60,000 nucleotides of DNA, taken from the NCBI GenBank assembly GCA_030704615.1, contig CM060734.1:47944042-48004041 (forward strand), in the 5' to 3' direction. This DNA is from Takakia lepidozioides. Its lineage: Eukaryota > Streptophyta > Takakiopsida > Takakiales > Takakiaceae. Below, piece by piece: positions 38,122 through 48,275 of this stretch. The position numbers were made by a program, and so were the translations under genes. Numbering within the stretch: the stretch's first letter is position 1; every line of letters begins with the position of its first letter. The notes under the pieces were generated by a model that was given only the letters and a program-made list of their open reading frames with translations, ran no database searches and was not told the DNA's origin.

Positions 38122-38969
38122 CACTACAACAGATCGCGGTAGTTATGACTGCCAAACCGTGGTAGTCATGGTTTTCATGACTTTGACCATGACTGCACCA
38201 TGTTTTTATTTGAAATTGACCTCCCGCAGTCGTTCATACGACTGTAGTCATATGAACGACTATCTAAATAGTCGTCTGTATGACTACATGACTCCGGAAT
38301 GGGCGGAAGGCTGGTCAACGACAATTGACCAGATTTAGCTCACCATTCATAGTCATTTCCATGACTACAGTGTACATGGATGAGGTTACGTAGTCATGAT
38401 GACTAATGGGGATTTTGTAATTTGGTGTGTATAATACAATTAAAACACCATATGATCATATGAATGACGAATGGGTGTATTGGTTAACAGGTAGTGAACT
38501 ATAACTCTTATAGTAAAGAGGTTGTAGGTTCAAACTCCTCTAAGTACAATCAAATAGATAAGATGGCCCTAGGGTTAGTAGGCAAGCTAGAGATAACACG
38601 TGGTATCCTAGATGGACTGTCACGTGGTTTTTTCATTATTATAAAATGCATTATGACATGTGGCACAATGCGGTGCGACGTGGCGTTTAACATATGTTTT
38701 TATTTTTTTTATTTTTTTTATTTAATTTAATTTTTTAAATCAATTGCGCCTCGCCACGTGGCGCGGCAGCGGCGGCTGTAGTATGGTATATATGACTGCA
38801 ATGAGAGATATCACTTGGTTCATATGACTGTAGTCATCCGGACCGTACCATCCTGTACTCATTGTATTGACTTGGTTTGCACGACTTACAGTCATAGAAG
38901 TCATATGTACCGTTTATGACTGTAGAATAGTCATATATACAGTCATAAATACCGCGATCTGTTGTAGTG
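38122..38969. mobile_element. Non-autonomous CACTA-type DNA transposon (848 bp)
   Basis: Starts CACTACAACAGATCGCGGTA and ends with its reverse complement. The terminal inverted repeats match over about 30 bp with one mismatch (38122-38151 vs 38940-38969). The 3-bp target duplication AAT flanks it (38119-38121 and 38970-38972). Both the CACTA end and the 3-bp duplication are diagnostic of the superfamily. Subterminal regions are full of short AGTCAT/ATGACT motifs, as CACTA transposase-binding regions are. There is no transposase. The insertion broke the satellite/dispersed-repeat sequence, whose other copies read straight through (AAAAATGCATTTGGACTTAG). Confidence 0.9.
38475..38545 (+). other. 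tRNA-like sequence inside the CACTA element
   Basis: TATTGGTTAACAGG (A-box-like, 38479-38492) and GGTTCAAACTCC (B-box-like, 38527-38538) bracket a perfect 5-bp stem ACTAT/ATAGT with a 7-base loop. The acceptor and T stems do not pair well, so it is not a functional tRNA; probably a tRNA relic or a SINE fragment. Confidence 0.45.
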
Positions 38970-39035
38970 AATGCACTTGGACTTAGATGACATTAGACAC
39001 TTGGGCCAACGGCACAGACTACTCTAGTCAATATA

Positions 39036-39358
39036 TGAATCGAGACGTTTGTTTGTTTTGTTTTGTTTTGTTTTGTTTTGTAGCATTAAAATGTCCCAAA
39101 CCGCAAGGCTCCGGCGTTGGTGTTTGGTACCGTTGAAAAGCCCTCGACGAGGAGGGGTGCACCGGCTTGGTCTCATGACTTTTGGAGGTCTGCAGTGTGG
39201 GAGATGTGGAATTCCAAGTACTTTTGGTCGCTGGAAATTCACAAAAAATACCCAAAATGGCAAAGTAGGCATTCCTGGGACAATGGTTGAAGCTTCGAAG
39301 GGAGAGATATCAAGGAAAAGGTCTCCAGTTCAAATCTAGTCGTAGGCTCTGTGGAAAA
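39036..39358. repeat. Dispersed repeat, copy 3
   Basis: Same family as at 36774, ending GTTCAAATCTAGTCGTAGG plus an A-run. The GGTTCAAATC end resembles a Pol III B box, but no matching A box was seen, so I do not call it a SINE. Confidence 0.7.
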
Positions 39359-40199
39359 AAACTTACTTAGATCACATTGGACACTTGGGCCAATGACACA
39401 GGCTATCCTAGGGCCTAGAGGTTGCACTTGGGCCTCGACATAGGAGACGCACTTGGATACATAGGAAATTGCATTGGATACATAGGAGATTGGACTTGGG
39501 CTTAGATGACAATGGACAATTGGGGCTCAATATGGGAGATGCACTTGGATACATGAATAGAAGATTGCACTTGGATACATAGAAAATTACATTTGGTCTT
39601 AGATTTCAATTCTTCATATGTGGGCCAAACGGCATAGGCTCTGTGGAAAAAAACATGCATTTGGACTTAGCTGACATTGGACCCTTAGGCCAACGGCAGA
39701 GGCTACCCTAGAGGTCGTACTTGGGCCTCGACATAGGAGACGCACTTGCATACATAGGAGATTGCACTTGGGCTTAGATGACACTTGACACTTGGGCCAA
39801 CGGTACAGGCTACCCTGGAGTCATACTTGGGCCTAGACATAGGAGACGCACTTGAATACATAAGAGATTGCACTTGGGTATACACATGATCTTGGACACT
39901 TGGGCCAACGGCACAGGCTACCCAAAAATTTGGGAAAATAGCAAAGTGGGCTTTTCTGGACAATGATTGGAGCCTTGACATGACATATATCAATAATAAT
40001 TGGATATATAGTAACTCAATAAATTCATGAAAAAATTGAATTGGACCTTAACATAGAAGACGAACTTGGATACATAGGAGATTGCACTTGGGCTTAGATG
40101 ACACTAGACATTTGGGCCTCTACATAGAGATGTTGTCGTGCACATACATATCGCTACACAACTACATCGCTGTCCAAAACCACACAACTGTACATGTGC

Positions 40200-40330
40200 A
40201 CACCAAACACTAGTCTATCACTAGTCCACCACTAGGCAACCACTAGTCACCACTAGTGCAGCTACTAGTCCAACCACAAGGCTGCCACTAGCCACCACTA
40301 GTGCAGCCACTAGTCCATCACAATCGCCCC
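40200..40330. repeat. CCACTAGT-rich short repeat
   Basis: About ten loosely spaced copies of CCACTAG/CACTAGTC lie in 130 bp, next to the 3' side of the gypsy remnant. They are possibly part of its decayed LTR. Confidence 0.5.
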
Positions 40331-40581
40331 CCTAGCTAGTGCTTAGGTCCCTCTAAGTCCAGGTAGTCACAAGATGTAATAGTGGCATAGCCTCATTAAG
40401 TCCTCCACCACTGTCCCTACTACACACAAATTTGATAGATCAAGAAGCCGGGTACAAGAGTTGCCCCATTGTTAGTTGTCGTCTTGCAACCTGTGAACTT
40501 GAGCCTGAGATCTCGGGTATTGACTCCTATGAGCTTGGCCTCCCATGTCTTGTTAGCTGCCACTAGTCATATCCACGGCCA

Positions 40582-41850
40582 CTATCCCAAGCAGTGTAGA
40601 CACAACCAATCTCCATCAAGAACCCTCTCAAGAGGTGGTGTCAAGCATCTTATGTGCCAATCTCTTGAGCATCGATCAAACACCAGCATAGTGGCGGCAC
40701 CACGAGCATGCAACGCAACCCTACAAATACCACTGCAAAATTGGGATATATCTTCCCATCCACATATGGAAGGTGACATGGCGCACAATTGCGCACATGG
40801 TCCTTCCATACCATGTCATCTCGACCATCCAGAATCAACACTCCTGAAGGCAATACCTCCCTAACCCTTAGAATCACACGTCCTGCTGTGACATCCAAGG
40901 TCGTAGGTGTTGTCTGCTGCAGATACACATAGTCCCCAAGGTGGAAACGCCAAACATCAAGCCGATATCCCCCCTCCACGTATAGTGACATACCTCAATG
41001 TGTCTCGGTGTTGGGCAATAACAAGGTTCTCAAAAGCCATAGACATGACTCTCTTGAATAACTCTGCCCGCTGGGCCAGATCATCAAGGTTGAGGACTAG
41101 TACTGTAGCCTCTCTGCGAATAGATGCAGGCAAATCCGGCTCTCGGCCAAAGAGAATGAAATATGGTGAGAAGGAGGCAAGTGATGCTTGCTTGCTAAAC
41201 CTGTAGCCCATGGCTAACCAAGGTACCTAAAGATCCCAATCTCCTAGATGTCCCTTTTGCAAACCATACTTGCGCAAACCCTTCTTCACTGTCTGCACCA
41301 CTCTCTCTGCCAAGCCATCGGCCTCAGGATGATCCCGAGAAGTGGTACGGTGGTCTATCAAGGCTCTATCACAAAAAACCTAAAACGCCCCCAAGAACTC
41401 TTTCCCTTGGTCCGTGAATACCTCAGCTAGGGCATCGAATCGGCTAAGCACACGATCCAAGAATGCATATGCACCCTTCTCACTAGCCTTGTCAGGCCAT
41501 GGAACCAACTCAATCCACTTGGAGAAGTGCTCCACCATCACCAACGCATATCTGTGGTGGCGTATTGTCAGTGGCAACGGCCCTGCAAAGTCAAGACTCC
41601 ACCTATAACCCAATCCCATAATGGGTAAAAGATGCAACTGTGGTGTAGGGGCGTTGAATGAAGCACGCACCCTGTCACACACCATGCACCTAGCCACGAA
41701 CTGTTGCACCTCTATGTGCATACCATGCCACCAATACTGCCCCTGTAGTAGACTATGAGTACGTCGTACTCCAAAATGCCCCAACTCCTCATGGGCATGT
41801 CGCACTGTGCAGGCTGCGCCTAGATCAACCCATTGCCTCCCTCTGGGCAA
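40582..41850 (-). pseudogene. Gypsy integrase with PHD-finger-like C-terminus, broken
   Basis: An HHCC zinc-binding region (HAHEELGHFGVRRTHSLL..CMVCD) is followed by the DDE core: WSLDFAGPLP (first Asp), VFTDQGKEFLGAF (second Asp) and HPEADGLAERVVQTVKKGL (Glu). Two in-frame TAG stops, after GAF at about 41380 and at about 41227, sit where related reading suggests Gln, as expected from CAG-to-TAG changes. Then come VPWLAMGYRFSKQASL, FILFGREPDLPA, and in a shifted frame GDYVYLQQTT and GRVILRVREV (beta-barrel tail). The first frame returns for a Cys/His segment, DRCSRDWHIRCLTPPLE..DGDWLCLHC. This matches the second half of a PHD finger, where many gypsy elements carry a chromodomain. Confidence 0.8.
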
Positions 41851-42992
41851 TCCTTCTTAACATGGGGTCCTCCACATGTCCAACACACCACATCCGCCTG
41901 TTGTTGGCCTGCAAATGAAGGAAGAGATCCCTGCACCTGAGATCCTTTTTTACCTTCCCTGGGCTTCATCTGAGCCCCCTTGTTGCCTTGAGCACATTGG
42001 GGTAGTGGCTGGCTAGGAGCACCACTACCCCGTGGTGTCTCCTTAGCAAATCCCACCATGACCATTTTTTCCTCCACCATGTTGAGCTCTATCCACTCTG
42101 CCAGCAAAAACACATTTGCTAAGGTGGGTTGGGCCGCTTGTAGGAGAGTTGCATCCCGCACCCTTCTCCTCAGCTCTTTGTCTAATATCCCATACCAGAA
42201 TTGGGCTGCCTGAGCATCCGTAACCCCTTGGGTTATATTTATCAAGCACCTCATGCGAGTGAAAGCCTCCCTTAAGCTCTCAATAGGCTTCCTCTGGAAC
42301 TCTTGCAAGCTCCTCAACTTCTCTGTCCTCACCCCTTGGTAGTTTTTTCTCAACTCTTCGAAGAACTCCACAACAGGGTTGAAGGCAGGCACGAGCACTG
42401 GTGCTGGTGCAACAGTGGCTTGGGTGGACGTCTCAGTCCCTGTACCACTAGTCCCACTGCTGCTTGTAAAAGCTGCTGGTGCAGCTGCCGATGTGGCTGC
42501 TGCCCTTGCCACTCTAGTGCCTCTAGTGATGGAGACATAGTCGGGTGACCAGTACATCCTCCACTCCTCGATCTCATTGACATCATGCCCCCGCCTAAAC
42601 TCATGGTAATCATACATGGGCGGCCCCTCAAGGTGCTGAAATAACCCCTTCCTTGCCATAAAAGGCGTAAACAGTTGTGGATTGCGCATTTGCTGCAAGT
42701 CACACCAACTATCAAACTCTTGGATAAAATCATCCAACTCAATGGTGCCCACAGCCCTAGAGTACCGTCGTGGCCCCTTGGTAGCTCCATACATCTCCTC
42801 CACTGTGTCCCACAACAATGGCAAGGAAGTAACTTGCACCGTTGGCGTGAACCCTCCTGATTCAGAATCGGAATCAGAACCTTCATTGGAAGACACAGGA
42901 GGTGAAGGTGGCCTAAACCACACACCTCGTCTCGTGTACCCGCTAGTATCGCTAGTGTTTGTACCGGCACTCTCCCCAGCAATTAGTGGCAT
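41820..42992 (-). CDS. Retrotransposon Gag (Ty3/gypsy), 390 codons
   Basis: A single open frame. After a Ser/Pro/Thr-rich start it has MYGATKGPRRYSRAVGTIEL, DDFIQEFDSWCDLQQMRNPQ and EGPPMYDYHEFRRGH. The core retrotransposon Gag domain follows (VVEFFEELRKNYQGVRTEKL, LREAFTRMRCLIN, AAQFWYGILDKELRRRVRDA). A basic linker leads to one CCHC knuckle, CWTCGGPHVKKDC. Gag packages element RNA in virus-like particles. The last residues (EGGNGLI-stop) come from the deletion junction. Two more copies of this Gag lie at 44687-45845 and 46314-47277. Confidence 0.88.
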   Translation of the reverse strand: MPLIAGESAGTNTSDTSGYTRRGVWFRPPSPPVSSNEGSDSDSESGGFTPTVQVTSLPLLWDTVEEMYGATKGPRRYSRAVGTIELDDFIQEFDSWCDLQQMRNPQLFTPFMARKGLFQHLEGPPMYDYHEFRRGHDVNEIEEWRMYWSPDYVSITRGTRVARAAATSAAAPAAFTSSSGTSGTGTETSTQATVAPAPVLVPAFNPVVEFFEELRKNYQGVRTEKLRSLQEFQRKPIESLREAFTRMRCLINITQGVTDAQAAQFWYGILDKELRRRVRDATLLQAAQPTLANVFLLAEWIELNMVEEKMVMVGFAKETPRGSGAPSQPLPQCAQGNKGAQMKPREGKKGSQVQGSLPSFAGQQQADVVCWTCGGPHVKKDCPEGGNGLI

Positions 42993-44686
42993 CTCCGTGT
43001 TGACAAATTGACACTCAACCGGTCATGAACATGTCCCTAACCCCCTTTCCACAAGGTAACCGGGTAGAGAACCTGATGCAGCTTATGGTTTGGAATACTA
43101 GGTTCCTAACATAGCCTGCACCTGCACCTATATCCACCGCATGCACTCCCATGGTTGGCTGGTCATCACCTCCAACCTCACCACATGAGAAACAAATATG
43201 GTCTAACTGGTCATCAACTCAGCCTCATCATCGACATCATGCTTTAGGGTCGGATCAGCGATCAAGCCCGAGTCAACCACCTATAAAAACAAGTGCCCAC
43301 ACAAAACTAGCATGGCGCACAATCAAGCATGCAAGTGTGGAGGGGATCCAAACACAAGAATGAAAACAACAACTCCCCCACACCCAAAACACCTCCACAA
43401 TGTCGCTTCTACAACCCAAGCCAAACCCGGACTGACTCTTGCCTCTACCTACGGAAAGGTCTTGGCCTACGGAGAAGGTGGAAAGCTATGAGGAAGAGAA
43501 GCTACAGCAACGCCTAACCTTAGCATGCCCACATCCCAACACTATATTTTTCCTCTCTTTTCTCACTTGCATGACCATGAGAGCATCATGTAGACACTGC
43601 TCAAACCGCCCTCCACGAGCTTATGAAACATGGCCTCCAAAGCCCCATGCAAGTCTCCACAGGGTCCGCCAGTGCCTCCTTATGTCCACCAGCCATTCCT
43701 TAGAATGGAACCACCTCAAGAAACCACGCCATTTGCTGAAGGTTAAAAAATGGAGCAAATAGAGGTATATATAGGCCCCAACAACATTCTGTCCAAAGGA
43801 ATTACTTGCAGGCTGGTCTCCCCATAGTTAAAACTTGGGCTGAAAACCCCAAAAGATTACCTGCAGGGAGGTAATCTCCTTTGTTAAAACGGCAATTCCG
43901 ACTTTTCTGCCGGATCAGCTAGCTCAAAACCGTTGTTTTTCATAGCCTAGCCTCCCATCAAGGTCCCACAAAGCGAGTGTCCGTTTTTTTTGTTTTTTTT
44001 TCGCACTCTGCATGTTCGCGGCCTTCCGTGGCTCTAACCGCCACGTATTCCCACGCTTCCCGGCCACGGCCTGCCATAGGAACGAACCGGCCCCAAACGC
44101 CTTCCGTGATACCCTCGTGGTATCATGACCACGACCCCTCAACAACCACTACCACAGCCTGGGTTCGTGGCATCCCATGGCACCACGACCACGACACGGC
44201 CATTGTTCACCTGCATTCCCAGGAACTCGCCACGAGTTCCTATATATTCCCAAGGCGTTCCCGGGCGTTCCCACATGTTCTCGAGCTCTCCCCGAGCTGG
44301 GGTTTGCTCCTGCACCTGCTGCCGACGAGCTATGGCTTCTGCAAAGCCACCAGACCTGCTGCCATGCTTTCTTGGGCTCTCGCGGCCCACCAGAGACACC
44401 CCCAACTCACCAAACAAGCTCTTGGCTCTCCAACAAACTCTCTTGCTCCATGAAACTCATAAAATGAAGCTGAAAAATACACACATTTGCCACGTTGGTG
44501 CACTTGCATCTCTCACGCATATTCCAGGCTGGCTCTAGGGCGCCTCGTTGCTGCCCTTCCAGCCCCATTTTTGCCACTTCAAGAGCCCTAGTGCTAGAGT
44601 TTCAGTTTGGAACTTCCAACTCAAGCACATGCTTCACAAGTGCACTGATTTGCATAAAATAAGAACCAGCCCTCTCGCTTGGTCTT
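42993..44686 (-). mobile_element. Leader/LTR-like flank of gypsy remnant A
   Basis: Non-coding DNA upstream of Gag A. Its parts recur beside the other two Gag copies: ACCGGGTAGAGAACCTGATG and GGTTTGGAATA (43058-43110) recur at 47345-47385. ATGGTTGGCTGGTCATCA (about 43150) recurs at 46028. 44240-44460 (CGAGCTATGGCTTCTGC and flanks) resembles 48290-48520. It is therefore element-derived (5' leader/LTR), but boundaries were not resolved. Confidence 0.6.
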
Positions 44687-45845
44687 CTACTCTTCCACAC
44701 CATGATCATACCTGCAGTTCGTGGGCCCTAAAGCAAATGCTTTCGGGTCAGCAACCAATGACAAGCTATCCACCATGCCTTGGTCATGACCTTGACCTTG
44801 ATCTTGTGATCCTTGGTTTTGGTTACGACCTCCACCACGACCTCTGCCTCCTCTACCTCTCTCGACTACATTGCCTCGTCCTCGGCCACCGTTGTTCCCT
44901 TGGAACTGGCCTGGACGTAGCTCAGGATGCAAGTCATAACAATGAGCCTCTTCATGCCCATACTTGCCACAATGCCCACACTGTAGTTGTGTAGGTTGTG
45001 CTTGTGCCGACTCTTTGCCTCTCTCCGGGCAATCTCTCTTAAGATGGGGTCCTCCACAATCCCAACATGTCACACCCGACTGTTGTTGGCCTGAGAATAA
45101 AGGAAGTGACCTCTGCATCTGAGATCCTTTCTGTCCTTTCCTGGGCTTCGCATGAGCGCCCTTATTGCCTTGAGCACGTTGGGGTAGTGGTTGTTGTTGC
45201 TTGCAAACTTCGCAGCTTCTCTGTCCGTATGCCTTGATAGTTCTTCCGCAACTCCTGGAAGAACTCCACCACCGGGTTGAATCTAGGCACATGTGTTGTA
45301 GTCGTGGCAGCAAGAGTGGTAGCACCTTTAGAACTGGTACAACCTGCAGAAATACCGGCACTACTTGTTCTACTACTAGTGCTGGCAGTGAGAGATATTG
45401 GTGCTGATGCAACTACTGGTCGCGTCGTGCCTCGAGTAATGGAGACGTAGTCAGGTAACCAATACATCCTCCACTCCTCAATCTCTACTTCATGTCCTCG
45501 CCTGAACTCGTGGTAATCGTCCATAGGCGGGCCTTCCAAATGCTGGAACAGTCCCTTCCATGCCATGAATGGGGTGAACAGTTGTGGATTGCGCATCTGC
45601 TGCAAATCACACCAGCTATCGAACTCCTGGATAAAGTCATTCAGCTCGATTGTGCCCACAGCTCCAGAGTACCTACGAGGCCCCTTGGTAGCTCCATACA
45701 TCTCCTCCATGTCGTCCCACAACAATGACGAAGGAAACTGCACACCTGTTGATGAAGCCTCCGAGTCTGTGTCAGACTCTGCACTAATTGGGTGGAGGTG
45801 AAGGTGGTCTGAAACGAACACCTCGTCTGGTGAACCCACTCTCAC
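44687..45845 (-). pseudogene. Ty3/gypsy Gag copy B, internally deleted
   Basis: The N-terminal Gag part matches copy A (MYGATKGPRRYSGAVGTIEL, DYHEFRRGHEVEIEEWRMYW) up to TEKLRSLQ. A deletion then removes the middle of the Gag domain and shifts frame. The 3' part is open and longer than in copy A. It shows two zinc knuckles (CWDCGGPHLKRDC and CGHCGKYGHEEAHC) and an RGG-rich basic stretch (GRGRGNVVERGRGGRGRGGG). Copy B thus preserves the 3' Gag end that copy A lost at its deletion junction. Confidence 0.8.
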
Positions 45846-45904
45846 GTACTCCCCTCAAAACCCTTGGGTAACTCCGTGATGACACTCACAACCCGCACCT
45901 CCCC

Positions 45905-45945
45905 CACATGACACTATAAGGCTCTAGTACTAATTCTAATAGTGA
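45905..45945 (-). promoter_or_regulatory. Possible primer-binding-site relic of gypsy copy B
   Basis: GGCTCTAGTACTAATTC on the plus strand, 70-90 bp upstream of Gag B, resembles GGCTCTGATACCA. The latter is the complement of the initiator-tRNA-Met primer site common in plant gypsy elements. Several mismatches, so weak. Confidence 0.35.
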
Positions 45946-46313
45946 CACGGGTGAGCACCTGTTGCGGATTAAGGGTCATATCCCAGTGGCTAAGGGCACT
46001 TGCACCTGCATCCACCGCAAGAACTCCTATGGTTGGCTGGTCATCAACCCAGCCTCACCATAGAAGAAACACTGGTGGTCTTGCTGGTCATCACTCCAGC
46101 CTCACCACCGACAACATACTCTAGGATTGACCGGTGATCAAATCCAGCCTAATCCCTATGAAAGTAAGCGCCCACACAAAACCAACATGACGCACAGTCA
46201 AGCATGCAGGTGTGGGGGGATCCAAACACAAGAAACCAAAACATCAACACCCCCACACCAAAAACCCTCCGCAGTGCTGCTCTTGCAGAATATTGCAGCC
46301 CAAAAACCCCGGA

Positions 46314-47277
46314 CTAACTGGCCTCCACCAAGAGAGGCCCACTTCGTTGTGTCTCCTTACCAACCCCACCATGACCACTCACTCCTCTACCATATTGAGC
46401 TCTATCCGCTTTGCCAGCAAAAAACATGTTTGCTAAGGTGGGTTGGGCCACTTGTAGGAGAATTGCATCCCGCACTCTTCTCCTCAACTCTTTGTCCGAT
46501 ATCCCATACCAGAATTGGACTGCTTGAGCTTCCGTAACCCTTTGGGTTACATTTATCAATCGCCTCATGCGCGTGTAAGCCTCCATCAAATTCTCAGTAG
46601 GCTTGCGCTGGAACTCTTGCAAGCTCCGCAATTTCTCAAATCTTATCCCCTACTAGTTTTTCCTTAACTCCTCGAAGAACTCCACAACAGGGTTAAAGGC
46701 AGGAACAAGTGTTGATGCTACAGAAGGAGCTTGAGTGGATTTCCCAGCTCTTGTACCACTTATCCCACTACTAGAGCTTGTAGTTGGAGATGTTGGTGTA
46801 GCTGCTGGTGTCGTCGCTGCCCTTGTGCCTCTAGTGTGTGACCAATATACACCCGCCATTCCTCAATCTTCACCTCATTTCCTCGCCTAAACTCATGGTA
46901 GTCATCCATAGGCGGCCCCTTAAAGTACTGAAACAGCCATTCCATGCTATAGAAGGTATAAACAGTTGTGGATTGCGCATCTGCTGCAAATCACACCAAC
47001 TATTAAACTTCTGTATGAAATCATCAAGCTCGATGGTGCCCACAGCTCCAGAGTACCGACGTGGCCCCTTGGTAGCTCCATATATTTCCTCCATCGTATC
47101 CCACAACAATGGCACGGAAATGGCTTGCACCCTCGGCGAGAATCCTCCTAACTCTGAGTCTGAACCTTTATCAGAAGACACTAAAGGTGAAGGTGGCATA
47201 AACCGCACACCTCGTCTTGTATACCCACTAGTATCGCATGTGCTCGTACCGACACTCTCCTTAGCAACTGGTGGCAC
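46314..47277 (-). pseudogene. Ty3/gypsy Gag copy C, 3'-truncated and frameshifted
   Basis: Reads as copy A from the N-terminus (DTSGYTRRGVRFMPP, GATKGPRRYSGAVGTIELDD). A frame change occurs near 46870-46930, and a stop (TAG) lies near 46653. Then comes MRSLQEFQRKPTENLMEAYT, VQFWYGISDKELRRRVRDAI. It ends abruptly at about 46325 against the leader of copy B, before the zinc knuckle. Confidence 0.78.
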
Positions 47278-47454
47278 TTCCGTGATGAAAACTCACACTC
47301 AAACTGGCTATCAAACCTCTCTAATCCCCCTTTTCGCAAGGAAACCAGGTAGAGAACCTGTTGCGGCTTATGGTTTGGAATATTAGGTTCATAACATTAA
47401 CCTGCACCTACACCTGCATCCACCGCAAACACTCCTATGGTCGAGGCTCAAAAT

Positions 47455-47840
47455 GTCCGCAAACTTGGATTCCAAACAGCCAAAATGCCCTAAGCGTCCG
47501 CCAAATAATGGCCTCCAAGGTTTCCAACCAGCCTCCAATCAGCCCTCACAATGGCCCCACAGGCCTGCCCAATATGGCTTCTAAGGACCTCCAATAGTCC
47601 TCCAAACAGCCCTTAAGAAGCTCCACAAATCTGCCAAGTATTGGCCTCCAAGGACCTCCAACAGACCTTCAACAAACCCTTAAGAAGCTCCATAAATCTA
47701 CCAAGTATTAGCCTCCAAGGGCCTCCAATAATCCCCCAAAGAGTCTTAAAAGCTCCACAAGTTTGCCCAATATGGGCCTCCAAGGACCTTCAATTGTCCT
47801 CCAAACAGTCCTCACAAGGCTCCAAAAATATCCACTGGCA
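47455..47840. repeat. About 60-bp tandem repeat (GGCCTCCAAGGACCTCCAA)
   Basis: Around five degenerate units built on GGCCTCCAAGGACCTCCAA, TAGTCCTCCAAACAGCC, CTTAAGAAGCTCCACAAAT and CTGCCAAGTATTGG. It lies upstream of Gag C in the element's own direction. Confidence 0.75.
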
Positions 47841-47842
47841 GT

Positions 47843-48275
47843 CGATTTTTCATCCGTCACTGACCAAATTTCATCCAAAACCGCTATTGTTCATCCGTAT
47901 ATCCGATATTTCATCCGCCACGAAAGTTCATCCGTCAGTGCGATAGTTTCATCCGTCACCGTGATTTTTCATCCGATGGCGCGATTTTTCATCTTGTGCC
48001 ACGATTTCATCCGCTGACGCAGTTTCATCCGTCGCCGTGATTTGTCATCCAATGGCACAATATTTCATCCACTTCCGTGATATTTCATCCAATAGCGCAA
48101 TAGTTCATCCACTGGCACAGTTTTATCCGCCGCCGCGATATTTCATCTAATAGCGCAATATTTCATCCGATACTAAGATTTCATCCACTGGTGCAGATTT
48201 CATTCATTACGCCCGATTATCATCCAGGAGCACCAATTTTCATCCATTGGCTCAATAGTTCATCCAATAGCTCAA
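47843..48275. repeat. Minisatellite of 17-22 bp units starting TTTCATCC
   Basis: About 22 consecutive units. Each has a conserved 8-base head (T/G)TTCATCC and a variable 9-14 base tail often of the form GNTGGCGCGATA (for example TTTCATCCGATGGCGCGATT, GTTCATCCACTGGCACAG). Heads are kept while tails vary. Confidence 0.85.

Larger units (their letters stand above)
37081..40130. repeat. Degenerate satellite-like array
   Basis: Blocks built from recurring phrases in variable order: TTGGACTTAGATGACATTGG, ACACTTGGGCCAACGGCACA, GGCTACCCTAGAGGTCGCAC, TTGGGCCTCGACATAGGAGA and ACTTGGATACATAGGAGATT. The unit is about 100 bp with many deletions. The array is interrupted by dispersed repeat copies 2 and 3 and by the CACTA element. 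No genes. Confidence 0.75.
40582..42992 (-). mobile_element. Ty3/gypsy retrotransposon remnant A (Gag + integrase, no RT)
   Basis: Minus-strand element in which a full-length Gag (41820-42992) is followed at once by integrase (41850 down to 40582). Protease, reverse transcriptase and RNase H, which should lie between, are absent, so one internal deletion joined the Gag zinc knuckle to the start of the integrase. No clean LTR pair was resolved. Confidence 0.85.

Noticed and set aside
36774-39358. The three (TTTTG)-tract repeats as SINEs
   Set aside because: The ends resemble a B box (GGTTCAAATC), but it lies at the wrong end relative to the tract and no A box or target duplications were seen.
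42303-43011. Plus-strand open frames across the gypsy Gag
   Set aside because: Antisense shadows of the Gag frame on the minus strand.
47843-48275. CRISPR-like look of the TTTCATCC array
   Set aside because: The conserved part is only 8 bases, there is no palindrome and no cas gene, and the DNA is clearly a plant nuclear genome.
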